Of a stretch of DNA of 7,245 nt, positions 1 through 7,022 are shown piece after piece. Positions within the stretch are counted from its first letter, which is position 1, and each line of letters starts with the position of its first letter. The translations under genes were made by a program, and so were the position numbers. The notes under the pieces are model-generated. The model had not been told where the DNA came from and ran no database searches. It worked only from the letters and a program-made list of their open reading frames with translations. Source of the stretch: Helicobacter sp. (GTDB lineage: Bacteria > Campylobacterota > Campylobacteria > Campylobacterales > Helicobacteraceae); contig JARIAP010000001.1 in assembly GCA_029257755.1 (NCBI GenBank), positions 1-7,245 on the forward strand. Reading direction: 5' to 3'.

Positions 1-203
1 AATTAAGCAAAGCTGTGTATTATGAAATAAGGGAAAAATCTAGTCTTGATTGGAATTTACGCCAAAGTGTAAGAGCAGAGCTAAGAATAGCGGTTAAAAA
101 GATATTGCAAAAGTATGGCTACCCGCCTGATATTCTTAATCTAAGCACAGATAATGCAATAAAACAAGCTGAAAAGATAGCACAGAATCTAGCTTGTTTG
201 TAA
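1..203 (+). CDS. hsdR: Type I restriction endonuclease subunit R (HsdR), C-terminal end only
   Basis: This is the 3' end of a gene that begins left of the window. The frame is open from the first complete codon at base 3 and stops with TAA at 201-203, giving 66 visible residues. The stretch with W-N-x-R-Q-S-V-R-A-E-L-R followed by KKILQKYGYPPD matches the helical C-terminal tail of HsdR subunits, where SVRAxxR and LRKYGYPPD-like sequences are typical; this is recognition from memory. HsdR is the ATP-driven translocase and nuclease of type I restriction-modification complexes and works with HsdM and HsdS in the cytoplasm. The C-terminal tail contacts the methylase core. The nuclease and helicase motifs lie outside the window, so intactness cannot be judged. 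A GTG at base 15 is an internal codon, not a start. A stand-alone tail fragment is possible but less likely. Confidence 0.8.
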   Translation, partial: LSKAVYYEIREKSSLDWNLRQSVRAELRIAVKKILQKYGYPPDILNLSTDNAIKQAEKIAQNLACL

Positions 204-210
204 ATATGAT

Positions 211-225
211 TTTATAGTATAATTT
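211..225 (+). repeat. Direct repeat copy 1 (15 bp) containing a TATAAT box
   Basis: TTTATAGTATAATTT occurs here and again, identically, at 356-370. Each copy contains TATAAT (218-223 here), the consensus sigma-70 -10 box, in an AT-rich setting typical of Campylobacterota promoters, which lack a strong -35. This copy begins 8 bases after the hsdR stop. It could be a promoter of a leader transcript or a chance match in very AT-rich DNA. Confidence 0.35.
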
Positions 226-313
226 TTAACGATTATATTAATATTGCTTTTAATGTAATTGCTTATTATGTGTTATTAATTTGTAAATATATTATACGAT
301 AGTGTAAATTAAA

Positions 314-341
314 AATAAATTTTTATAAATATAAATTTATT
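314..341. other. AT-only inverted repeat
   Basis: AATAAATTT (314-322) and AAATTTATT (333-341) are perfect inverted repeats of 9 bp separated by 10 bases. The stem has no G-C pair, so it would be a weak RNA hairpin and a poor intrinsic terminator for hsdR. In DNA this composition makes such repeats likely by chance. Confidence 0.2.
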
Positions 342-355
342 ATAAAATAGTAAAA

Positions 356-370
356 TTTATAGTATAATTT
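356..370 (+). repeat. Direct repeat copy 2 (15 bp) with candidate -10 box
   Basis: This is the second exact copy of TTTATAGTATAATTT. Its TATAAT lies at 363-368, about 92 bases upstream of the ATG at 461, so a transcript starting near 375 would have a leader of roughly 85 bases. It competes with the closer TATAAT at 407-412 as the promoter of the downstream gene. Confidence 0.35.
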
Positions 371-406
371 AAAAGTTTAACCTTAATGTTATCAAATTAA
401 TTGAGT

Positions 407-412
407 TATAAT
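407..412 (+). promoter_or_regulatory. Candidate -10 box for the 183-residue gene
   Basis: A perfect TATAAT sits at 407-412. Transcription would start near 419, leaving a leader of about 42 bases before the ATG at 461. The box lies inside the longer reading that would start with TTG at 401, which argues that the TTG, and probably the ATG at 419, are not the real starts. No clear -35 is visible, as is usual in this group. Confidence 0.45.
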
Positions 413-446
413 TTGTTTATGAAAAAACAAAAAATTTATAAAATAC

Positions 447-454
447 AAAAAGGG
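447..454 (+). promoter_or_regulatory. Ribosome binding site deciding the start at 461
   Basis: AAAAAGGG ends six bases before the ATG at 461 and is the only good purine-rich Shine-Dalgarno sequence among the possible starts of this frame (TTG 401, ATG 419, ATG 461). Confidence 0.55.
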
Positions 455-460
455 CATAAT

Positions 461-1012
461 ATGAGGAAAAAAGGAAAAAATGAGCTTATAGATTTTGATG
501 ACAATTGTAATTTTGATTATAGTATGTATAGTGATGTTTTTAACAATAAGAGACAAAAAATAAAAATATGTTTATCTAAAATCGCATATAATTTGCAAGA
601 AATGCAAGATTTGCAATATGATTTAGATAATGCAAAAACAGATAAATCTTATTACTTTACTTTAGGTATTTTTGGAAAATCCAAAAAAGATAAAGAACAT
701 GATATTTTTAAAAAAATGATAAGTGTGCAACAACAAATAATTATACAACAACAAATACAAATACAAGAAATTTTGAAACTTACTTCTTGGTCTATTGTAA
801 ATAATTTTTATATGTATAAACAACTAAATGATATAATGGAAGGTAAATTTAAAGATATAGATGGCAATATTATTAGATTAAATATGCAACAAAGAGCAAT
901 TATACAAGAAATTATATCTAATGGTGGTGTTAAATTAAAATTATTTAATGTTATTAGATATACAATATGTAAGCCAATTGGATTTGTAAAACAGAAACTT
1001 TTAGGTAGGTAA
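461..1012 (+). CDS. Hypothetical protein of 183 residues, helical with a Gln-rich segment
   Basis: I do not recognise this gene with confidence. The start at 461 is chosen because AAAAAGGG lies six bases upstream and a TATAAT box lies at 407-412; the frame is open further back, to a TTG at 401. Visible parts are a basic first six residues, an acidic stretch at about 7-25 (IDFDDN), a probably coiled-coil region at 31-62 (KIAYNLQEMQDLQYDLDNAK), a short turn with FGKSKKDKEH at 71-80, a Gln-rich helix at 90-103 (VQQQIIIQQQIQIQE), then KFKDIDGNIIRL at 129-140 and a basic tail. No signal peptide, clear membrane helix or catalytic motif is visible, so a cytoplasmic, self-associating protein is plausible. 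It lies 257 bases after hsdR on the same strand with its own likely promoter. A link to the restriction locus is only an inference from position. Confidence 0.7.
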   Translation: MRKKGKNELIDFDDNCNFDYSMYSDVFNNKRQKIKICLSKIAYNLQEMQDLQYDLDNAKTDKSYYFTLGIFGKSKKDKEHDIFKKMISVQQQIIIQQQIQIQEILKLTSWSIVNNFYMYKQLNDIMEGKFKDIDGNIIRLNMQQRAIIQEIISNGGVKLKLFNVIRYTICKPIGFVKQKLLGR

Positions 1013-1084
1013 TTATTTATTGCTATCTTGTTATAATCCATTAAAATATATAATTATTTTTTGTTGTAATATATCTTTTATCTT

Positions 1085-1142
1085 AAAGAATGTTTGCACG
1101 ACAAAATATTAACAAAGAAAATGTTTGCATTGTAAATTGCAA
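1085..1142. repeat. Short tandem-spaced repeat and inverted repeat
   Basis: AATGTTTGCA occurs at 1089-1098 and 1120-1129, each preceded closely by AAAGAA, giving a 31-base spacing (about three helical turns). The second copy runs into an inverted repeat, TTGCA (1125-1129) and TGCAA (1138-1142), with an 8-base loop. A protein-binding site pair is possible, but nothing adjacent shows what it would control. Confidence 0.25.
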
Positions 1143-1682
1143 TAACAAATATACATAGTTTTTAATGGTTTAGCATGTAGTTATCATTATGCTTCAAATG
1201 TAATAAAATGGTGTTTTTATATAATTGCAAAGAATAAGAAATTAGCTAAAGGTGTATCATGCCAAACTTTAAATGCATTTTATTAGATTTATGGTAATGG
1301 TTTTTCATGAAATTATAACAAAGTATTAAAATTATCAAAAATATATGATATAATATTATACCTTTAGTATCATATTTTAGAATTTTAAGAAAAAATATTT
1401 TAATAATATCATTAATCATTGCATTAAAAAATCTTATATTTAATAGCTTTATTTGTTATCATATTCTATAACATTATATTAGCAAATATAGTTAATACAT
1501 TATTTATAATTTGTTTTTACTATCATTTATTAAGTCAAATGATATTCTTAACTATATTTTTTATCTACTACTACTCATTCTTATGTATCTCTTAGCTACA
1601 CTCACATACTCTAGGAAAATGAAGAATCTAATTTATAAAAGAGATAGATAAATATGAATAACTTTATAATAAATTTTTAACT

Positions 1683-1916
1683 TTATTGTGCTGAAAATTT
1701 ATCTAGTTTTTTACAAAATTTTAGAACAATATCATCTAAGAGCTTGTTGTATCATTTAAATTTCTTTTATTGGCTTGTATGCTGTTATATGGCTAGGACA
1801 AGATATTTTATCATAACATTTTTTGATAATATTTTATCTCCTTTCTTTAATATTTTATTGCCATATTTTAAAACTTTATTGTCTTGCACTTCTATTGCTA
1901 TATTATTGTTTGTGGT
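1683..1916 (-). pseudogene. Possible eroded gene remnant downstream of yhdP
   Basis: Read on the minus strand, one frame gives 43 codons without stop from 1916 to 1785 (containing AIEVQDNKVLKYGNK, then ILKKGDKILSKN), then three in-frame stops over a short stretch, then YNKLLDDIVLKFCKKLDKFS ending at a stop at 1683-1685. The pieces look like charged, helical protein and share one frame, and the T-rich plus strand over 1741-1957 fits past minus-strand coding. A further protein-like piece (NHYAKAFDKPQT, about 1942-1906) lies in another frame, which would imply a frameshift. No start codon with a ribosome site was found and I cannot assign a family. Stop-free runs of about 40 codons are expected several times by chance in this region, so the call is weak. 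Confidence 0.28.
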
Positions 1917-1957
1917 TTATCAAATGCTTTTGCATAGTGGTTTTATTAACTTAGAAT

Positions 1958-4900
1958 CTAAAAATCAAGTTCTTCTTCATTATTTTTATTGTTTATAAGC
2001 ATTTCAATAGGGAATACTCTTCGTAGAATATTAAATGGTGCTTTTATTATATCTGTTGCAAGTGTTATATTTACCTTTGGATCATCATATTTTCCTGTTA
2101 ATATAAGATTTGTGCTAATTTTTCCTTCTCTACCTAATATTAAATATCCTATAATAGGTATTTTGTTTATAAATTTACTTAAATTTTTAATAGTTGATAT
2201 ATTTAGATTTACATTTGTTTCTTTAGAATCTATATCTATTATGCCTTGCCCATTTATATCCATAGAGCTACCAAGTAAAAAAATATTTTGCAATCCTATA
2301 TAATCATTATTTATTGCAAACAGAATTTTACCATAATTAACTTGATAGCCAGTGGTAGAAATATGTGGATCTTTAAACATAAATAATGATGGAACTGTAT
2401 CTATTAGAGCAAAAATATTTTGAATACTTTTAAAATCTATTAAAGATGTATTTTGTATTTCTAATGCTGCATTTAAGATTCCACCACTATATAATCCATC
2501 AAGACTAAAAGTCCCACCTTCAAGCATTCTTTTACCATCTTTTGTTGAAGTAAGAACTATATTTACAAAATTACCACTAAAATTTTTTGCACTAACCTTT
2601 ATGTTATCTTTAATCATTGATGCATTTAATATACCTTTTTCATATTGCCCATCTACAATAATCCTATTATCAATAAAGCGTATATTTACAATATCAAATG
2701 GAATTGTATAACCTAAAAAAGTTAATTGTAAATTTTCTCCAATAATATTAAAATCTGTTGGATTAATTTTTAGTTTTTTTCTAAGTTTATTTTTTATATC
2801 TATCAAACGCAATTCTTGATTTATTGCTTCTTCGGAATAGGGTAGGGCATCTATTTGTTTATCTTTAAGTAAATCTACAAAAAATGGAATATTTGATTTA
2901 TAGGCTTCATCTACATCAATGCGATACCCTTTAATTCTTAACATACTAAGAGATTCTTGACTTTTAAAATCTATATCATCATTTACAATAATAATTAAAG
3001 TATCTTTATTTAGTTTTCCTTTAAGGCTAACTTCTGAAACTCTTTTATGGTTTATTGTATATATTGGATGCTTTAAGTTTATTATATTAAGTATAAAATT
3101 AATGCCATTTTTTTGTGTTGCATTAAGATCTAAATTTCCATGCGTAATACCATAATAATTAGCAAGTGGTGAAAATTGTAGTATATTTTCAATTTTTGAA
3201 ATTTTTAATTTTAAATCTTTATCAGATTCTAAATGTATGCTTAATGTAGGAACATCAAGAATAATTTTATTATGTGAAAATGAAAGTGTTAAGTCAATGT
3301 TTGATTTTTTTATATTTAAAAAATCTTGTTCTATATGAAAGATATCTTTTTCTTTTTCTATTTCTTTTAATGCTAAATTTTCAAGTTCTTTATTTGTTAG
3401 CTTAATAAATGGTTGTGTTTTTTTTGTTCGTATTTTTAAATCATTCCAAACAGGATTATTCTTTAAAGTCTTTAAAACTTTGTCATCATGTTTTGCTTTA
3501 TCTCCATTATCTTTAATATTTTGTTTTGGTAAATCGTTAGCTATTTCTTTAGGTATTTCTATATTATTTTGTTGTTGTTTCTTTGCATCTTCTAATAATT
3601 TTTGTGAATTATCTATATGATTATTTATGGTATTGTTATTTATATTCGCGTTTGTTTGCATTATGTTGTAATCTTTAAATTGCTTTATAGAATCTATTTT
3701 AGATTCTAATATAGAGTTATCACCAAGATAAATTCCTTCATTTTTATTATGACTATATTGTGATTGATTTGCATAAATTTTATTATAAATTGCATTAAAT
3801 GTATTTTTTATACTTTTATTGTTACTATTGTTATTTGAACTTAATTTTAAATCTTTTAAGTTTGTTGTATTTAATATTGCTTGATGGATATATGTATTTG
3901 CTTGTAATTTACCTTTACCTACATCAAGTATAGCATTAATATCAGCATTTACTAAACTATTCCATTTTACATTATTTCCATTAATATATATTATTTTTTG
4001 ACTTGGTGTTATATCAAGGGCTACATTCATTTTTTTTGCTTTTAGTGGAATGTTATATAGGTTTAATTCTGTATTCTGTGCTTGTATTATTCCTTGTAGA
4101 TAAAAGAGTGGGGTATCTTGTTTCTTTTCATTATGTTTAATTGATATTTTGATATGCATACTAGTAAGTTCATTATCAACATAATTTGGGTTATATAAAA
4201 GCTCATTTGTAAGTGTTGTGTTTGGATTTAATTCTAAAATTTTATCATAAAGATTATTATTTATTTCTTTGGCGTTTGATTCCATAGATTCTATTTTTTG
4301 TTGTGTGCTATGTTCTGCTATTTGTGCTTTTAGTATATTGTCTTGATTTTCTAGAGGTTGTGTATTTTTTGATGTATTTAATGCTTTTGTAACTATACTT
4401 TCTGTGTTATTTATTGCTTGTTGGACTATCGCATTATTTAGTTTAGAATCTTTTGAGTGTTTTGATTTTTTTTTCTTGTTTATATGTGTTATAGGTTTTT
4501 GATATAGTGGTAAATCTATACCATAATGCTCTATAAGTTTTTTTAAATTAGAATCAATTCTTACATCTTTACCATTTAGATCAATAATAACATCACTATG
4601 AGGCATATTTGCAATTAATACTTCAGAACCACTCAAATCCATACCGGCAAAATTTGCTTGTATTGGTTGTATCTTTAAATTTGTATCTTTAAATTCTAGT
4701 AATACTTTATCTGCTTTTATTGGTTTTAAATCTTTTGCTAAAGTAACTTCTGGATCTTTTATATCAATATCTACCATTGTATTATGTAGTAAAGTATATC
4801 CTATGTTATTAAGTGATATATTCATTTTAAATCTAGGAATACTAAAAGATGAATATTTAATATTATTAAATATCCAATTTTGTAATGTTAAACGCAATTT

Positions 4901-6100
4901 ATTATCTTCTATATTATCTATAAAAGGTTTAATAATAAATAAATTTTTAATACTTGTGCTTTTACCATTTATAATTATTGAATCAAAATCTGTATAACCA
5001 TTTAAATTTATTTGTTCTTTTTCATTTTCATTTTTAATACTATTTATATTAAATAAAAATTGTTTTTGTGGTATAGAATATATAAAATCACCTTCAAGAT
5101 GAATTGCTATGTTTTTTAATTGAAATTTATTTATTTTCAAATATAGATTATTCTTATTATTTGTTATATCAAAAATAGCATTAAATGTTGGTCCATTTAC
5201 AATATAACTTGAATCTGTATAATGTATTTCCCATTGTTGTTCGTTAATATATAGATTCTTTATTTCAAGTTTTTTAAAATAACTTAAAGCATAAAGCGTT
5301 TTTTGTATATTTCCTACAATAGAATTTATATTTTCTAATAACGATTTTTTATCATCACTTTCGTTATATTCATCACCTTTAACTATTTTCAATGAGTTTA
5401 TTTCTAAAATAAGCTTATTTTGTAATTGTAAAAACACATTATCAAGCTTTATGTTTGAAATTTGTAAGCTTTCAACATATATACCTTTCAATAAAATTCT
5501 ATAGCCAATAAAAAATATTACAAGAAGAGTTATAAAAAATAAACTTAATCTTAATAAAGATGATTTTTTCTTTTGTTTTTTTGTCTTCATATTTAACATT
5601 AATTCTTCTTTTGTATATACTAACGGTTTAGAGTTATCCTTATCTACTTTATAATTTAAATCTATTACTATTATAGGTATCTTAGAAATTAAGCTATATT
5701 GCTTTTTTGCATTTGGGTTTTTATCAACATTTTCTTTTAATGTTGGTAGTATTGTTTGTTTTAGTGTATTATTAGAAAATAAAAATTTAATATAAGGGAT
5801 ATTGATGCTAGATAAAATATTATTATCCTTAACTTTTTTTATAAAGAATATGTTCCCTAAAACTTTCTTTATTTTTTCAAAGTCTTTATTCTGTAAATTT
5901 TTTAAAGATTTATTTGCTATTAGATTTTCTTCTTTAAGTGCATTAGAATCTAAATTTGATTGTAATAAATTATTATCACCTTTTTCAAATATTTCTATTG
6001 TTTCTTGTTCTAGTGGAGTAATGCCACCATTATTATCATGGATAAATTCATTATCTAATAAATTTAAACCTAATTTTTCACTTCGTTCTTTTTCTGGCAT
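1958..6100 (-). CDS. yhdP: AsmA/YhdP-family envelope protein, probable bridge-like lipid transfer protein
   Basis: This 1380-residue protein belongs to the AsmA-like superfamily and most resembles YhdP (E. coli YhdP is about 1266 residues). Members are anchored in the inner membrane, span the periplasm as a long beta-rich groove and are implicated in moving phospholipids to the outer membrane. The order here is a cytoplasmic segment at 1-170, a basic KKQKKK cluster and membrane helix at about 182-200, repeated beta-strand sequence with alternating hydrophobics, Asn/Lys/Gln-rich inserts at about 540-615 and 755-920, and a C-terminal AsmA-like module. The best family signature is at about 1300-1366: STIKNLSKFINKIPIIGYLI, then GKISTNLILTGKYDDPKVN, then APFNILRRVFPIE. 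The ATG at 6100 is preferred, with AAAGAG ten bases upstream; a TTG at 6106 is four bases from the same site. The methionine at 5590 (residue 171) would match the usual family start, but sequence before it looks coding. Membership is firm; yhdP rather than tamB or ydbH is likely. Confidence 0.85.
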   Translation of the reverse strand: MPEKERSEKLGLNLLDNEFIHDNNGGITPLEQETIEIFEKGDNNLLQSNLDSNALKEENLIANKSLKNLQNKDFEKIKKVLGNIFFIKKVKDNNILSSINIPYIKFLFSNNTLKQTILPTLKENVDKNPNAKKQYSLISKIPIIVIDLNYKVDKDNSKPLVYTKEELMLNMKTKKQKKKSSLLRLSLFFITLLVIFFIGYRILLKGIYVESLQISNIKLDNVFLQLQNKLILEINSLKIVKGDEYNESDDKKSLLENINSIVGNIQKTLYALSYFKKLEIKNLYINEQQWEIHYTDSSYIVNGPTFNAIFDITNNKNNLYLKINKFQLKNIAIHLEGDFIYSIPQKQFLFNINSIKNENEKEQINLNGYTDFDSIIINGKSTSIKNLFIIKPFIDNIEDNKLRLTLQNWIFNNIKYSSFSIPRFKMNISLNNIGYTLLHNTMVDIDIKDPEVTLAKDLKPIKADKVLLEFKDTNLKIQPIQANFAGMDLSGSEVLIANMPHSDVIIDLNGKDVRIDSNLKKLIEHYGIDLPLYQKPITHINKKKKSKHSKDSKLNNAIVQQAINNTESIVTKALNTSKNTQPLENQDNILKAQIAEHSTQQKIESMESNAKEINNNLYDKILELNPNTTLTNELLYNPNYVDNELTSMHIKISIKHNEKKQDTPLFYLQGIIQAQNTELNLYNIPLKAKKMNVALDITPSQKIIYINGNNVKWNSLVNADINAILDVGKGKLQANTYIHQAILNTTNLKDLKLSSNNNSNNKSIKNTFNAIYNKIYANQSQYSHNKNEGIYLGDNSILESKIDSIKQFKDYNIMQTNANINNNTINNHIDNSQKLLEDAKKQQQNNIEIPKEIANDLPKQNIKDNGDKAKHDDKVLKTLKNNPVWNDLKIRTKKTQPFIKLTNKELENLALKEIEKEKDIFHIEQDFLNIKKSNIDLTLSFSHNKIILDVPTLSIHLESDKDLKLKISKIENILQFSPLANYYGITHGNLDLNATQKNGINFILNIINLKHPIYTINHKRVSEVSLKGKLNKDTLIIIVNDDIDFKSQESLSMLRIKGYRIDVDEAYKSNIPFFVDLLKDKQIDALPYSEEAINQELRLIDIKNKLRKKLKINPTDFNIIGENLQLTFLGYTIPFDIVNIRFIDNRIIVDGQYEKGILNASMIKDNIKVSAKNFSGNFVNIVLTSTKDGKRMLEGGTFSLDGLYSGGILNAALEIQNTSLIDFKSIQNIFALIDTVPSLFMFKDPHISTTGYQVNYGKILFAINNDYIGLQNIFLLGSSMDINGQGIIDIDSKETNVNLNISTIKNLSKFINKIPIIGYLILGREGKISTNLILTGKYDDPKVNITLATDIIKAPFNILRRVFPIEMLINNKNNEEELDF

Positions 6101-7022
6101 TGTCAATATACTCTTTGAAATATTTTTAATAATTATCTTATCTTTTTGTTTTTATTTGTTAATCCCTATGAAATCTGAAAAAATTATTTTCATTCCTAAA
6201 GGTTCTACTAAAATAATTATATCATATTTACAAGATAAAGGATATAAAGTTAGCTTTTTAGACGCATATTTTTTAAGATTAATTGGCAATCCACAAAGTG
6301 GTTGGATAGAGCTACCAAAAAAAACATTAAGTAAAGCAGAATTCTTATATGCTATTACAATATCTAAATCTGCTATGACTAATATTACACTAATTCCTGG
6401 TGAAACAAGTTACTTTTTTTTGCGTAATATTGCAAATATATTTAAACTTGATATTGAAAAGTTAGAATTATATTACAATAAATATTCTCCATATAATGAT
6501 GGTGTAATACTTGCTAATACATATAGTTTTCCATACCATGCAAATGAAGAATTCATAATTAAATATTTAATTGATACCTCATTAAAACAACATGAAAAAT
6601 TAGCTAAAGAATTAATTGGACATTATGAAATAAATTCTTGGTTTGAGATTATAGCAAAAGCCTCTATTATACAAAAGGAAGCAGCAAATATTGAAGAAAT
6701 GCCTATTGTTGCTAGTGTTATAGATAATCGTATTGCCATAAATATGCCATTACAAATGGATGGTTCTCTAAATTATGGACAATATTCTCATATGAAAATT
6801 ACACCAGATAGAATAAGAAATGATACAACAGAATTTAATACATATAAATATATAGGGATTCCAAAAACACCTAGTGGAAGTGTAAGTGTTGAAGCAATAA
6901 AAGCAGCAATATTTCCAGCACATACAAATTATTTATACTTTATGCGTAATAAAAATGGAACACATGATTTTGCACATACCTATCAAGAACATGTAAAAAA
7001 TATAAAAAAGGTAAAAAATTAA
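6021..7022 (+). CDS. mltG: Endolytic murein transglycosylase MltG (YceG family)
   Basis: MltG is an inner-membrane lytic transglycosylase that cuts nascent peptidoglycan strands in the periplasm and sets glycan chain length. Older annotations call it aminodeoxychorismate lyase. With the start at 6021 it has 333 residues, a normal family length: a membrane helix at about 30-49, a LysM-like subdomain (IFIPKGSTKIIISYLQDKGY, 56-75), and the catalytic motif ASIIQKEA with the presumed catalytic Glu at 220 (E. coli Glu218 by family knowledge). LQMDGSLNYG (244-253), NTYKYIGIPKTPSG (273-286) and NYLYFMRNKNGTHDFAHT (303-320) are the usual C-terminal blocks. The start is uncertain. No ATG, GTG or TTG lies between 6021 and the helix; TTG 6156 and ATG 6168 would cut or remove the helix. 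ATG 6021 has GGAG only two bases upstream and lies 80 bases inside the divergent yhdP-like gene. A non-standard ATT or ATA start near 6099-6108 is the alternative. Codon use downstream matches the neighbouring genes. Confidence 0.88.
   Translation: MPPLLSWINSLSNKFKPNFSLRSFSGIVNILFEIFLIIILSFCFYLLIPMKSEKIIFIPKGSTKIIISYLQDKGYKVSFLDAYFLRLIGNPQSGWIELPKKTLSKAEFLYAITISKSAMTNITLIPGETSYFFLRNIANIFKLDIEKLELYYNKYSPYNDGVILANTYSFPYHANEEFIIKYLIDTSLKQHEKLAKELIGHYEINSWFEIIAKASIIQKEAANIEEMPIVASVIDNRIAINMPLQMDGSLNYGQYSHMKITPDRIRNDTTEFNTYKYIGIPKTPSGSVSVEAIKAAIFPAHTNYLYFMRNKNGTHDFAHTYQEHVKNIKKVKN
6111..6116 (-). promoter_or_regulatory. Ribosome binding site of the yhdP-like gene
   Basis: Minus-strand AAAGAG lies ten bases before the ATG at 6100 and four bases before an in-frame TTG at 6106. 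The spacing to the ATG is slightly long and to the TTG slightly short. ATG is preferred because the two extra residues of the TTG start carry no family signal. Confidence 0.4.
6132..6137 (-). promoter_or_regulatory. Candidate -10 box for the yhdP-like gene
   Basis: Minus-strand GATAAT matches TATAAT at five of six positions. Transcription would begin near 6125, giving a leader of about 25 bases that includes the AAAGAG ribosome site. The box lies inside the membrane-helix codons of mltG on the other strand, so this promoter is embedded in the divergent gene. Confidence 0.35.

Larger units (their letters stand above)
1013..1957. other. Long AT-rich gap without an intact gene
   Basis: About 945 bases lie between the 183-residue gene and the end of the yhdP-like gene, with no reading frame that has a start, ribosome site and believable protein. 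The left two thirds show frequent stops in all frames. The longest open stretch there is about 46 codons on the plus strand near 1148-1284, a length expected by chance at this composition. From about 1741 rightward the plus strand becomes strongly T-rich (roughly twice as many T as A), the bias of minus-strand genes here; that part is listed separately as a possible gene remnant. No tRNA, rRNA or transposon end was recognised. Small repeats occur at 1085-1142. The 84-codon plus-strand frame at 1744-1998 is hydrophobic, lacks a ribosome site and runs antisense into yhdP, so I treat it as a shadow. Confidence 0.6.

Noticed and set aside
401..460. N-terminal extension of the 183-residue protein from TTG 401 or ATG 419
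   Set aside because: A perfect TATAAT at 407-412 lies within it, and the only good ribosome site sits before ATG 461.
808..1041. 77-codon minus-strand frame antisense to the 183-residue gene
   Set aside because: It overlaps a better supported gene with promoter and ribosome site; its composition is that of an antisense shadow.
1148..1284. 46-codon open stretch on the plus strand with a protein-like look
   Set aside because: No start or ribosome site; runs of this length are expected once or twice by chance at this composition.
1744..1998. 84-codon plus-strand hydrophobic reading frame
   Set aside because: No ribosome site, runs antisense into yhdP, and the T-rich strand makes phenylalanine and leucine-rich shadows; the bias supports minus-strand coding instead.
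1989..2303. 104-codon plus-strand frame within yhdP
   Set aside because: Entirely antisense to the conserved AsmA-like C-terminal module, with no initiation signal.
4803..4997. 64-codon plus-strand frame within yhdP
   Set aside because: Antisense shadow inside a clearly coding region, with no initiation signal.
5802..6020. MltG extended upstream to the ATG at 5802
   Set aside because: This would add 73 residues, antisense to yhdP, ahead of the membrane helix; the sequence is Phe/Ser/Leu-rich shadow and exceeds usual MltG length.
6317..6421. Homopolymer runs in mltG (A8 at 6317-6324, T8 at 6414-6421) as phase-variation switches
   Set aside because: Runs of eight A or T are ordinary in DNA this AT-rich, and both lie in frame within a conserved gene; only read-level length variation would revive the idea.
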